From the NCBI RefSeq assembly GCF_033568475.1, contig NC_133121.1, positions 56,705,905 through 56,769,904 of the forward strand: DNA of 64,000 bases. The letters are read 5' to 3'. Positions 44,853-55,860 of the stretch are shown here, one piece after another. A model generated the notes under the pieces. The model was not told the origin of the DNA. It worked only from the letters and a program-made list of their open reading frames with translations, and ran no database searches. The stretch comes from Henckelia pumila. Its lineage: Eukaryota; Streptophyta; Magnoliopsida; Lamiales; Gesneriaceae. A program made the translations under genes and the position numbers. Position 1 is the stretch's first letter, and each line of letters opens with the position of its first letter.

Positions 44853-47537
44853 CGTAGGCCAATAAAAACCAGATTGTAATACCTTAGGAGCAGTGTGGGT
44901 GGGTCCAAAATGTCCTCAATAGGGGGAGGAATGGCATTGTTCCAAGATTTCATTTGCCTCTTGTCCCGGCACACATCGCCAAATCACTTGATCGGCACAA
45001 CGTTTGAAAACATAGGGATCATCCCACAAGTAGAACTTAATGTCATGGAAAAACTTCTTCTTTTGATGTCTATTCAACTCTGGAGGCATAGCACCACAAG
45101 ACAAGAAATTTGCAATATCAGCAAACCATGGAATAAAGGAACTTACCTCAAAGATTTGTTCATCCGGAAACAATTCCTTTATGCTGTCCTCCTCTTTCAC
45201 GTCTTCTAGCTCCAATCTTGACAAGTGATCAGCAACTTGATTTTCACTACCCTTCTTGTCCTTGATCTCAAAATCAAACTCTTGTAAAAGTAGAATCCAC
45301 CTTATCAAGCGTGGCTTGGCATCCTTTTTGGCAAACAAGTAGCGAATTGCTGCATGGTCTGTAAAAACAACTACTTTAGTACCAATTAAATATGGACGAA
45401 ATTTATCAAAAGCAAAGACTACTGCAAGCATCTCTTTTTCAGTGGTAGTGTAGTTTTGCTGTGCGGCGTCCATGGTGCGACTGGCGTAATATATAGCTCT
45501 GAAAATCTTATCTCTCCTTTGGCCTAATACCGCGCCCACTGCATAGTCACTAGCATCGCACATAAGCTCAAAGGGCTCCTTCCACTCTAGCACAATCATG
45601 ATGGGTGCTGTGGTCAATGCCATCTTGATCTTTTCAAATGCCTGCAAACAATCATCATCAAAAATGAATGTAGAATCTTTTTCAAGTAAATTACACAGAG
45701 GTTTTGTGATTTTAGAAAAATCCTTGATGAAACGCCGATAAAACCCTGCATGGCCTAAAAAACTTCTGATGCCCTTGATATTCTTCGGAGGTGGAAGCTT
45801 CTCTATTGCAACCACTTTGGCTCGATCCACCTCTAATCCATTGGATGACACTTTATGTCCAAGGACAATGCCCTCTTGAACCATGAAGTGACATTTTTCC
45901 CAGTTAAGAACTAAATTCTTTTCTTGGCACCTCTGCAAAACAAGAGACAGATTATGCAAGCAATGATCAAAAGAGGAGCCAAATACTGAAAAGTCATCCA
46001 TAAACACTTCCATCACGTCCTCCACCATATCTGCAAAAATCGCCATCATACACCTCTAAAAAGTTGCAGGTGCATTACACAGTCCAAACGGCATCCTTCT
46101 GAAAGCAAACGTGCCATAGGGACACGTAAAGGTAGTCTTCTCCTGATCTTCCGGTGCTATAGCAATTTGATTATAGCCTGAATAACCATCTAAGAAACAG
46201 TAATAGCAATAACCAGCAAGTCTATCAAGCATTTGATCAATAAAAGGAAGTGGAAAATGATCTTTACGAGTAGCTTTATTCAACTTCCTATAATCTATAC
46301 AAACTCGCCAGCCAGTTACTGTACGTGTGGAGATTAACTCATTATTCTCGTTCTTAACCACAGTAATCCCACCCTTCTTAGGCACCACTTGAACAGGAGA
46401 TACCCAACTACTGTCAGAAATAGCATAAATCACTCCCGCATTCAACAGCTTTAAAACTTCTTTCTTAACTACCTCTTTCATGGCGGGATTCAACCTTCTC
46501 TGATGATCAACATAAGGAGTATACGACTCTTCCATCAAAATTTTATGCATGCAAATTGTTGGACTAATACCCTTAATGTCAGAAATTGACCATCCTAGAG
46601 CGGTTTTAAAATTTCTCAGAACTCTCAACAGCTTATCTTTTTCTACAGCAGACAAATGCGCAGATATAATAACAGGACAAGTAGAATTTTCACCAAGAAA
46701 TTCATAACATAAGTGCGTAGGCAATGCTTTCAGATCATGAGTTTCAGGGGATACCTCTGGTGCACTATTTTCCAAAGTTTCAGATTCCTTAGACCTCACC
46801 ATTTTTTCTTTCGGAGCGCTGTCTAGGAATACTTTTTGTTCATGTAACTCCCAATCCTCTTCCTTCTCAACCATCTCGTCTGCCACCAAACATCATTCGA
46901 GCGGATCCGTACTTTCTACACATGAAAAAGAGTTATGAGAATCAATAATTTCAATGCTCTTACATGTACTTACCTCATTTGGTCCCCTCATGGTGTGATA
47001 AATATTAAAAATCACCGCTTCACCACCAACTCGAAGTGTGAGTTCTCCCTTGTGTACATCGATCAATGCGCGTGCAGTAGCTAAAAAAGGTCTACCAAAA
47101 ATTAAGGGAGTTTCTTCATCTTCATCCATATCCAAAATCACGAAATCTGCTGGAAATATGAACTTATCGACCTTTACCAAAACATCCTCCACAATACCCC
47201 GTGGGTATGTGATACTCCGATCCACCAGCTGTAATGTGATGGTGGTCGCCCTGACTTCTCCAAGCTCCAAAGTCCTGTAAACAGAAAAAGGCATTAAATT
47301 TATACTGGCTCCTAAATCACATAAAGCTCTATTTACCTTAGAACCACCAATAAAACAAGGGATAGTAAAACTCCCTGGATCCTTCAACTTTTGTGGCAAT
47401 TTTTTCTGCAGGATTGCGCTACATTCTTCTGTCAAATTCACCACTTCATTGTCCTGCAATCTCCTCTTCTTAGACATTACATCTTTGATGAATTTTTCAT
47501 AATTAGGCATTTGTTCCAAGGCATCTGCAAATGGCAT
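44853..47537 (-). pseudogene. Element H protease, RT, RNase H
   Basis: Protease with CDLGASINLMPFSV (about 47300-47260) and GRPFLATARALID. A TGA at 46893-46895 lies in the linker. RT runs from about 46540: [52 protein letters not shown] at 46056-46058 follows and replaces CAG, then catalytic FMDDFSVFG (about 46000). RNase H shows [36 protein letters not shown] and [13 protein letters not shown] at 44916-44918 lies in the integrase finger where Gly is expected (HSSPYGGHFGP context). Frames before and after all stops agree. Confidence 0.92.
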
Positions 47538-49064
47538 ATTGATGTGTATCTTCTTGAAGATATCTAGAAACTTGGAAAATTGCTCATCAAGTGCCTTCTT
47601 CTTAAACCGCTGTGGATAAGGAAGTTATGGCTTGTACATCGGTTTAGATTCAGCTTCCTTCTTGGGCTCTTCAACCACAATTTCTTCAGTCACTTGTTCT
47701 TCACTTTCTTTGGCTTTTCTCTGCTCTTTCTCTTCTAACTTCTTCCCACTTCTCAACTCAACTGATTTGCACTGCTCTTTTGGATTCACTTCAGTATTGC
47801 TGGGAAACTGTCCTCTGTTTTGATCCTTCAAAGCATTTGCAAGCTGTCAAATCTGTGTCTCCATGGATTTCATCATAGCTCCCAAACTACACATGTGTGT
47901 CTCCATGCTATCCATTCGAGTTTCAGTTCTCGACATCCGCTTGTTAGATTCACTAACAAATGTAGACACCACATCCTCCAATGATGCTTTACCTTCCCCT
48001 TGATTTGTATTGAATCCCGGAGGGGGTTTCAACACATTCTTGTTGTTGGCATAAGAAAAGTTTTCATGGTTACGTAAACCAGGATGATAAGTATTAGGAG
48101 GAGGGTTACCTCGATAGTTTCCATATCCTCTGGGATTGATATATTGAGCTTCCTCAGGTGGATGAGATTCATCTATGGCAACCGACACACCTGCAGGTTC
48201 TGCGATATTCACCTTGTTCAGAGAAGCCACTTGTGTACTCAACGCAGATAGCTGTGCAGTAATGGATGTAAGAGGATCCACACTATACACTCCTTTCTTA
48301 ACTCCCATATGTTCAGATGGCCATTGATAACTATTGATACTCATCTGTTCCAGTATATCATAAGCCTGAATGGGATCCTTGGCAAATATGGTACCTCCAG
48401 CAGCGGAGTCCACAGACATTCTTGTAGGCGTATTCAATCCATTGTAGAAGAACTCTATTTCTTCCCAATCTGCAAAATTATGATTAGGACAACGCCTTAA
48501 CAAATCTTTGTACCTTTCCCATGCCTCGTATAGTTGTTCTGAATCATGCTGTTGAAAGGTACTGATCTCAATCTTTAGTTGGGTTGCCTTGGATGGTGGA
48601 AAGAATTTCACAGCCATGCCCTCCCAAGTTGTTATGCGTCCTAGTGGCAATGACTGCAGCCAACTCCGTGCTTTGTCCCTAAGAGAAAAAGGAAACAAAC
48701 GTAAGCGTATTGTATCCTCAGAAACACCATTTATTTTAACAGTATCAGTAATCTCTAGAAAAGTGCGCAAGTGTAAATGAGGATCAGCTGTGGCAGTTCC
48801 ATTGAATTGGTTCTGCTGAACCATGTTGATTAAGGCCGGCTTCAACTCGAAGTTGTTGGCATTTATTGTCCCTCTAGCGATTCCAGAATAGTGAGCCTGG
48901 ATCGTTGGCCTGATATGATCTCTTATTGGCACCAAAGGAAATTCATTGACATCTTCTTCAGCCATGTTTAATTGTTCTTCTCTCCTAACTTTTCTCAAAG
49001 CTCTTGCAGTTCGTTCAATCTCTGGATCAAAGAGCAAAGAATTCGCACTTTGAGATCTTCGCAT
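47538..49064 (-). pseudogene. Element H gag
   Basis: The ATG at 49064 starts MRRSQSANSLLFDPEIERTA. The Gag core RLRLFPFSLRDKARSWLQSLP is followed by KFFPPSK, LYEAWERYKDLLRRCPNH and FFYNGLNTPTRMSVDSAAGG. A coiled, Met-rich C-terminal region (TRMDSMETHMCSLGAMMKS) comes before TGA at 47847-47849. Another in-frame stop (TAA) is at 47625-47627, after a charged Glu/Lys linker with KSVELRSGKK. No clear CCHC knuckle is visible. Same frame as pol. Confidence 0.9.
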
Positions 49065-49176
49065 AAACTGCAATTACGAACAATAGCAATTTATTAGTAC
49101 TTAAATTAAAATAAGAAAAACTCTAAATTAAAACTTCGACTAATTGGTAACAAGATTAAAATATAATCAAAATTAC

Positions 49177-49194
49177 TCCCCAGCAACGGCGCCA
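49177..49194 (-). other. Element H primer binding site, tRNA-Asp
   Basis: On the minus strand TGGCGCCGTTGCTGGGGA, one mismatch to the sites in A and E, six bases from the LTR. Confidence 0.93.
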
Positions 49195-49200
49195 AAAACT

Positions 49201-50624
49201 TGTTGTGATATTTCCTCGCAAGCGTACGAGTGTCAAGTTTTAGTATAGTGAAAGAGAGAGTGTCGATCCCACAGGGAGTAAAATGAAAAGATTCAATACT
49301 TGTAATTAAAATAGTCTTAATTTTATCTAGAAAATCAAACTTCAAGAGTTTTGCAGAATAAATAAAATAAATAAATAGAAATTATTCAGCCCACACACAC
49401 ACAAATTTTGAGGAATTATCAATCAGAGAAAAATAGTCCAGAGGTTTTGATTTCACTTGGTCTCGACAATATTCAATCCTAATTAATCTATTTTATTAAT
49501 TTCCTTCGATTAATAACCAAAAACACTTAGATTATTCTATTCCCCTCTCCCGAGCAACAAATAGAGTGTATCAACTTACAATTTGATTTCAATATCCCTA
49601 TTAGAAATTGAGATGTAGTGATATGTGTAAAATGATGTTCCTTAAAGGTTCTATTAAAGCTATATACTCTCCCGAGCTATATAAACAATTAACAGTGTAG
49701 TTCCTATTGATCCTACTCAAAATCCCCTCTCCCGAGCAATGATTCTAAATAAATATAACAACTCAATTTATGGCCAATAAATTAAGAAGGCATTCAATTC
49801 TAGAAACACAATTAATCTATAGAAATTCAATTCATTAAAATCAAAGATTCATGAATATGTCTCAACCAAGCTACGTCAACCTCTAGACCAGAAAAGTTTA
49901 GTTCATGCTTGAATTCAATAAAAACCACATCATGTTTAATATCTCAAACATAATTCAACAATCTAAATAAAATAAAAAGAAGAAACAAAGCCGTAGTCTT
50001 TCTTCCGTGTCCGGTCGAAAAGTCTTCGTCTTCGTTCCAAGCAATCTTCAGTTCTTCAACTCTAAAAACTCACAGAATTTCTCTCTCGAATATTGTGTGT
50101 ATTGGTGGCTGATTGATACCTCCTATGACTCCGAAAAATCCCTTAAATATGACCTAACAATCGTCCAAAAAAATACCAAAGATATCCCCTAAGTTTCCAT
50201 AAAAAATCGGACTCTAAAATTCCAAACAGACGACGGAGCGGGCGCGCCGAAAACAGGGCGGGCGCCCTCTCAACTCGCAAAACATGCTTTTAAAAATTCC
50301 TCAACGGCGCGGGCACGCCTAGTGTCAGTGCGGGCGCGCTCCCAGCTCGACTCTTTATCTCAAATTCTTCATTAACAGCGCGGGCACGCCTAAGGATAGG
50401 GCGGGCGCGCCTCTTGCTCGAACTCAGCCTTTTTTCTTCACTTTTCCAACTCTTGAATTTCCTTGTAAACTTCCATCTTGTAAGCTTATTTCCACTTGAA
50501 CACATCAAAATCCATAACTTCCTACAAACACAAAAACAACAACAATTTCACGCAATATCTACCAATAAATTCCAAAAGTCAAGTAAAACCATATACAAAT
50601 TAAGTGCACAAAATGCACTTATCA
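49201..50624 (-). repeat. Element H 5' LTR
   Basis: 1424 bp, TGTTGTG...CTTATCA on the plus strand. A GC-rich block with GGCGCGCC units is at 50233-50412. A minus-strand TATA-like ATATTTAAGG lies at 50141-50150, downstream of it in the sense of transcription. The GATCCCACAGGGAG motif near 49266 is shared with E. Confidence 0.94.
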
Positions 50625-51707
50625 GAATTTTATCAAAGCTTTTGCTTTATCCAAAATCAAAATTATCAAAGTTTCATAGCTTTGTGGCGTTTGTCAATCG
50701 ATTTTCAATTGGGTTGTCAAAGACAGGTTCCTTTGAAGGTCTAATTGAATCTTTGATTGTTTTCTATCGTGAATTCTCTATTGCTAGTTACAGGTTCAAC
50801 TAGAGGTGGAGATTCCAAAATCTGTTACTTGTTTCAAAGTCGGGACAACATTATTGAATTGTTTTGTTATCGAATTGAGGTGCGATTCGTTGAAATCGTG
50901 TTGCCTTTCATACATAAGATTCATATCATATGCAATAGCTTAGTTAAGGCTTTTAGAGCACTTTAATGATAGTAGTATCATTTGGCAGTGTAGAGCAGAC
51001 TATAGGCGTGGACCTAGAGTTGGTAGAGCTTGCACTGATTTGAGGTACGAAAGTACTGTTCGAGATATCCTGACTGAGTATGCATGTATTATGTGACTGC
51101 ATGATTTATATGTCATTGATTTATGCTGCATTCATTTGCATACTGAGCTATCTTCTTCGAGATGTCTGTTAGTAGGGTTTTTCCCTATCCTGTTAGTGGT
51201 TGGACTTCCATCGATTTGGGTCCGGCATATCCACTGGTATTATGGTATGGGAGCCACCTCCTGAAGCGACGGCACAGAGTGCTACATACCAGGGCCCGAT
51301 CTGTCTCTGTTATCTGATCCTTGACCTCGAGTTTATAGGGAGTTCACTTTGCATGCATGTATACTCATACTCTCGTACTGAGCGTTTTATGCTCACGTCT
51401 CGTACTCTGTGTTTCTGGACACCCTATTCCATGGGTCAGGTTTGCGATTGGACGAGGCGGGTGGATCCAAGAGGGGCTAGTCAGTGGTTGGCCAGCTGGA
51501 GCTTCGTCTAGGTTTTATTTCTGTTGTTTTGGGTTGATACAGCTATTCGATTTGGTTGTATAATATTTGGATAAATTACAGATTCCTTTCCTTGGGATTG
51601 TTTATGTTTATGGTTTCCGCAAGTTTATTCTGATATCTATTTAATTAAGTTAATTGCATGCCTAAGTTCTGTTTAGTAGGTGATCCAGGTAAGGGTCACT
51701 ACATTTA

Positions 51708-51720
51708 TGGTATCAGAGCA
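51708..51720 (+). other. Element F primer binding site, tRNA-Met
   Basis: TGGTATCAGAGCA, four bases after the 5' LTR, as expected for Tekay-type elements. Confidence 0.9.
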
Positions 51721-51768
51721 TGCAAAAGTATTCTTGGGATTTAGTCTCATCATGAGGTATTTTTGTAG

Positions 51769-52728
51769 ATGGCAAACTACGATGATGAGAGTAACCACGG
51801 AAGTGGAGGCGGTCGTTGGGGCGATGCCGACCGAGAGCGTCGTCGAGAACGGCGTCATCGTCATCACGACGACGAGTGTTTCACTGTGCGTCGATTCTTA
51901 GCTATGGGTCCTAAGCCCTTAGTTGGAGGTGAGTCTCCGGAGGATGCGGAGATCTGGTTAGACCGCATGGAGATGACTTTTCAGACTTTCCACTGCACCG
52001 AGGAGCAGAAGATGGAGACCCTGGGTTATCTTCTAGATGGACGTGCGCGCAGGTGGTGGAGGTTTACTTCTGCACCTTTTGTTGCGGCGAGAGGAGTGGC
52101 CACCTGGGCCGAGTTCCGCACAGCTTTTCAGAAGCTGTATTTTCCTCCTGCACTCCGTCAGTCGAAGGCAGGCGAGCTACTGAGTCTGCGACAGGGAGCC
52201 ATGTCTATTGATGAGTATCAACAGAAGTTCTTTGATCTGCTATCCTATTGCCCCGAGATTGCCGACAGCTCTGAGATGAAGTATAATCTGTTCTTTTAGG
52301 GCCTTAACCCTGAGATCCATGACCGTGTGGCGGTTGGAGACGACATGTCCTACGAGGGTTTGGTGAGCCGTTGTCACCAGGCGGAGGACAGAATTTGGCG
52401 GAACAGATCTTTCTCTCAGTCGAGACCTGTTAGTTCTTTGGGTCCCCGTGCCCAATCATTCAAGAAGTCTGGATCTACTTCTTCTTCCTCTGGCTCTGCT
52501 GGTGTTGTCCGTTTTGGTAAGAAGGACAAGTGTGATCACTGTGGGAAGAACCATCCATCCGACAAGTGCCGTAGAGCTTCTGGAGCTTGTTTTCGTTGTG
52601 GAGAGACTGGTCATATCCGGAGGGATTGTCTACTATCTGGGGGAGGCGGTTCTGGTTTTGGTTCAGGATCTGGTTCTCAGGCCACCGTTCAGCAGAGGTC
52701 GTAGGGACAGCCTGCTGGGAGTTCTCAT
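51769..52728 (+). pseudogene. Element F gag
   Basis: The ATG at 51769 starts MANYDDESNHG, followed by a basic Arg/His stretch. The Gag core PEDAEIWLDRMEMTFQTF...RARRWW and WAEFRTAFQKLYFP lie at about 51930-52145. TAG at 52297-52299 replaces a CAG (FLQGLNPEI context). A Ser-rich linker and the knuckle CFRCGETGHIRRDC (52588-52629) follow. A second TAG at 52702-52704 precedes the protease. Both stops are in the frame that continues into pol. Confidence 0.9.
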
Positions 52729-54200
52729 TTGAGTCCACGAGCTTCTGGCCAGGTGTTTGCCCTGAGACATGATCAGGCAGTGGAGGAGAATGAGAAAGTT
52801 ATCGCAGGTACATTTCTGCTTTATGGTATACCTGCTCTTGTACTTATTGACACTGGTGCATCTCATTCCTTCATTTTTGCACGTTTTGTTAAGAGGCATA
52901 AGTTACCATGCATTGCACTAGACGTAGTGATGTCTGTTTCTACTCCGACGGGCCAATATGCTTTGGCTAAGCGTCTAGTGATGGGTTGCCCTTTAGAGTT
53001 CGAAGGAAACATTCTGTTAGCGAATCTCATGGTCCTGGCGATGGAAGACTTTGATTGCATTCTGGGAATAGATATGTTGACTACCTATCGAGCTTCAGTA
53101 GACTGCTATCAGAGATTAGTACGCTTTCATTCGGAAGGGAGTGATAGCTGGTTTTTCTATGGTGAGGGAGCGCGACCCCCGATGCCTTTGGTATCAGCTT
53201 TGAGAGCCCGTCGAGCTCTAGAGTCTGGCGGGGAAGGCTACCTTATCTATGCAGTTGATTTGTCCGCTGAGAGTATTGGGATAGAGAGCATTCCTATTGT
53301 GGATGAATTCCCAGATGTATTTTCTGATGAGATACCGGGTTTTCCTCCTGCTAGGGAAGTCGAGTTTGGCATAGAGTTGATGCCGGATACTTCACCTATT
53401 TCTCGAGCACCGTATCGTCTGGCTCCGTTAGAGATGCGTGAATTGAAGAATCAGCTACAGGATCTTTTGGACAAGGGGTACATTCGTCCTAGTGTATCTC
53501 CTTGGAGAGCTCCTGTTCTTTTTGTAAAGAAGAAGGATGGGTCGATGCGGCTGTGCATTGACTATAGGCAGCTGAATCGTGTTACAGTAAAGAACAAGTA
53601 TCCGTTGCCTCGCATTGATGACTTGTTTGATCAGCTGCAGTGCACGTCAGTTTACTCCAAGATTGACTTGAGATCTGGGTATCATCAGTTGAGAGTCCGT
53701 GATCAGGACGTATCCAAGACTGCATTCCGTACTCGCTATGGGCATTACGAGTTCCTAGTGATGCCTTTTGGTTTGACTAATGCGCCGGCTATGTTCATGG
53801 ATCTGATGAACCGTGTCTTCAGGGAGTATTTGGACAAGTTTGGCGTGGTCTTAATTGACGACATCTTGGTGTATTCACGTAATACGGAAGAGCATGTTTC
53901 TCACTTGCGGTTGGTACTGCAGAATCTTCGAGATGAGCAGTTGTACGCCAAGCTGAGCAAGTGTGAGTTCTGGATGGATCGAGTGGTCTTTCGTGGCCAT
54001 ATCATATCCAGGGAGGGGATTTCTGTTGATCCAAGCAAGATTGAGGCGGTGCTTAATTGGTCGCGTCCGACGACAGTTGCTGAGATCCGTAGTTTTCTGG
54101 GTCTAGCAGGGTATTATCGTCGTTTCATCCTGAACTTTTCTTAACTAGCTCGATCTTTGACGCAGCTTACCCGCAAGGGTGTGGATTTCAGACTTGTTCG
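52729..54200 (+). pseudogene. Element F protease and RT; RNase H deleted
   Basis: In frame with gag. The protease motif [11 protein letters not shown] is at 52843-52875. RT motifs are [40 protein letters not shown] and catalytic LIDDILVYS (about 53852-53878; the first residue is usually Phe or Tyr). After [14 protein letters not shown] a TAA at 54142 probably replaces AAA. The sequence then runs to LTRKGVDF, and most of RNase H is missing at a junction near 54190. The downstream integrase region is in another frame. Confidence 0.9.
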
Positions 54201-55739
54201 ATGTCTAGTGCGATCAGTGACTGTTATAATTCAGGATATACTTTCAAGCATAAGAAAGGTATGCAGAGTATCCAGATGTTTGCGATATTATCTGAGCCAG
54301 CTTTGTATTCGCGGATTCGAGATGCTCAGATGTCTGATTCGAAGACCCAGCATTTAGCTCGTCTAGCTAACGAGGGTAGCTCGTCTGGATTTCATTATCA
54401 GTCAGATGGCTTTCTGTGTTTGTCTAGTAGGCTTGTGATTCCGCAGGATGAAGAGTTGCGAGAGGAGATTTTGTCTCAGGCACATCGCACTAAGTTGAGT
54501 ATTCATCCTGGGAGCAACAAGATGTACAAGAATCTACGTACTCGTTTCTGGTGGAAAGGAATGAAACGCAGTGTTTATCAGTTTGTTTCGAGATGTTTGG
54601 TTTGTCAACAGGTCAAGGCAGAGCACCGACGACCTGGAGGATTGCTTCACAGTCTGCCTATTCCTGAATGGAAATGGGAGTTTATCACAATGGACTTTGT
54701 GACCCATTTGCTGGTATCCCCGAGAAACTGTGATGCTATCTGGGTTGTGGTGGACCGACTCACCAAGTCAGCGCATTTCATTGCTTATAGCCGGGAGTAC
54801 AATGTGGATCGTATGGCTCGGTTGTACATTCAGGAGATCGTTCGACTTCATGGATTGCCTGTGAGCATTGTCAGCGATCGGGACCCCAGGTTTACTTCTA
54901 GATTCTGGGGGAGTGTTCAGCGTGCGATGGGTACTACTCTCAGTTTGAGTACTGCCTATCATCCGGAGACTGATGGTCAGTCAGAGCGCACTATCCGTAC
55001 TTTGGAGGATATGCTTAGAGCGTGTGTCATGGATTTTGGTTCAGCCTGGCAGGATGATTTGCCATTGATCGAGTTCGCGTACAACAACAGCTATCATACT
55101 AGTATTGGGATGGCACCTTTTGAGGTGTTGTACGGGCGACGTTGCCGTACTCTACTCTTTTGGGAAGAAGTGGGGGAGAGACAGGCTGAGGGACCGGAGT
55201 TTATCCAGCAGGCGATAGACATTGTTGATTAGATCAAGAAATGGATTAAGACTGCACAAGATTGTCAGGCCAGCTATGCTAACACCAAGCGTAGGCCTTT
55301 GCAGTTCGATGTCGGAGAGAAAGTGTTTCTGAGAGTGTCACCTTTCCGCAAGATTCTCAGATTTGGCCTTAAGGGCAAGTTGTCTCCCAGGTTTATCGGT
55401 CCGTTTGAGATCTTGGAGAGTATCGGCGATTTGTCTTATCGACTAGCTTTGCCACCGCATCTATCCAGTATTCACGACGTGTTCCACGTATCTCTGTTGC
55501 GACGGTATGTGGCGGATGAATCTCATATTCTGCAGCGGTCTGAGGTTCAGGTGAACAAGGATTTGACCTATGTTGAGAAACCTATTCGTATCCTGGATTA
55601 TAAGGATAAGGTTTTGCGGAACAAAGTCATTCCTTTGGTTTTAGTTCAGTGGCAGCGCCGAGGCACTGAGGAAGCTACTTGGGAGCTTGAGGACAGGATG
55701 CGTGAAGACCATCCTGAGTTGTTTTTATTTCATTCTTAA
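54201..55739 (+). pseudogene. Element F integrase with chromodomain
   Basis: From the end of the RNase H linker (HKKGMQSI) through the HHCC finger (H..H, C..C in RCLVCQQVK) to the core. Catalytic residues are Asp in MDFVTHLL, Asp in VSDRDPRF and Glu in GQSERTIRTLEDML. TAG at 55230-55232 probably replaces CAG. The C-terminal part continues in frame from 55233 with the SPRFIGPFEIL and FHVSLLRRY segments. It ends in a chromodomain-type stretch, LVQWQRRGTEEATWEL (55638-55690). Chromodomains of this clade are thought to guide integration to heterochromatin. Confidence 0.9.
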
Positions 55740-55860
55740 GATGTATTCAGCTGAAAACTTTGTAAACGTTTGATTTGAATAAAGAATGTTTCTGATTTCT
55801 GTTTTACATTCAGTACTTAAGATCTGTTTTCGAGGACGAAACATCTTAAGTGGGGGAGAA

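Larger units (their letters stand above)
38649..50624 (-). mobile_element. Element H: Athila-type Ty3 retrotransposon with env-like ORF
   Basis: Complete 11,976-bp element on the minus strand in the 3' LTR of G, flanked by GAATT (38644-38648 and 50625-50629). It has the same plan as A: tRNA-Asp primer, gag-pol in one frame, spacer, env-like ORF, long 3' region, polypurine tract. Gag-pol has five in-frame stops and no frameshift that I can see. LTRs differ at about 25 positions (1.8 percent) plus a few indels. H and A share domain order and 3' non-coding sequence, but their proteins and LTRs are distinct families. Confidence 0.95.
34727..50928 (+). mobile_element. Element G: CRM-like Ty3 deletion derivative
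   Basis: Inserted in the 5' LTR of F and flanked by TATGC (34722-34726 and 50929-50933). Without H it is about 4.2 kb. It keeps gag and integrase, but protease, RT and RNase H are removed at a junction near 36970. The integrase C-terminus runs into the 3' LTR, a layout reported for centromeric CRM elements, so CRM is the likely lineage; Reina- or Galadriel-type relatives are not excluded. LTR divergence is about 3 percent. Confidence 0.85.
37966..50928 (+). repeat. Element G 3' LTR, split by element H
   Basis: Two pieces, 37966-38648 and 50630-50928, 982 bp in total, joined when H and one GAATT are removed. The first piece encodes the integrase tail and the GC-rich block (38205-38395). Confidence 0.92.
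34107..51703 (+). repeat. Element F 5' LTR, split by element G
   Basis: Two pieces, 34107-34726 and 50934-51703, joined once G and one TATGC copy are removed. The first piece holds the palindromic box array and TATA box; the second holds the R/U5 part. A chance frame at 51200-51511 recurs in the other LTR and is not a gene. Confidence 0.92.

Noticed and set aside
51200-51511. 103-residue frame repeated at 56746-57057
   Set aside because: It lies entirely in the F LTR and is duplicated only because LTRs are duplicated; no known domain.
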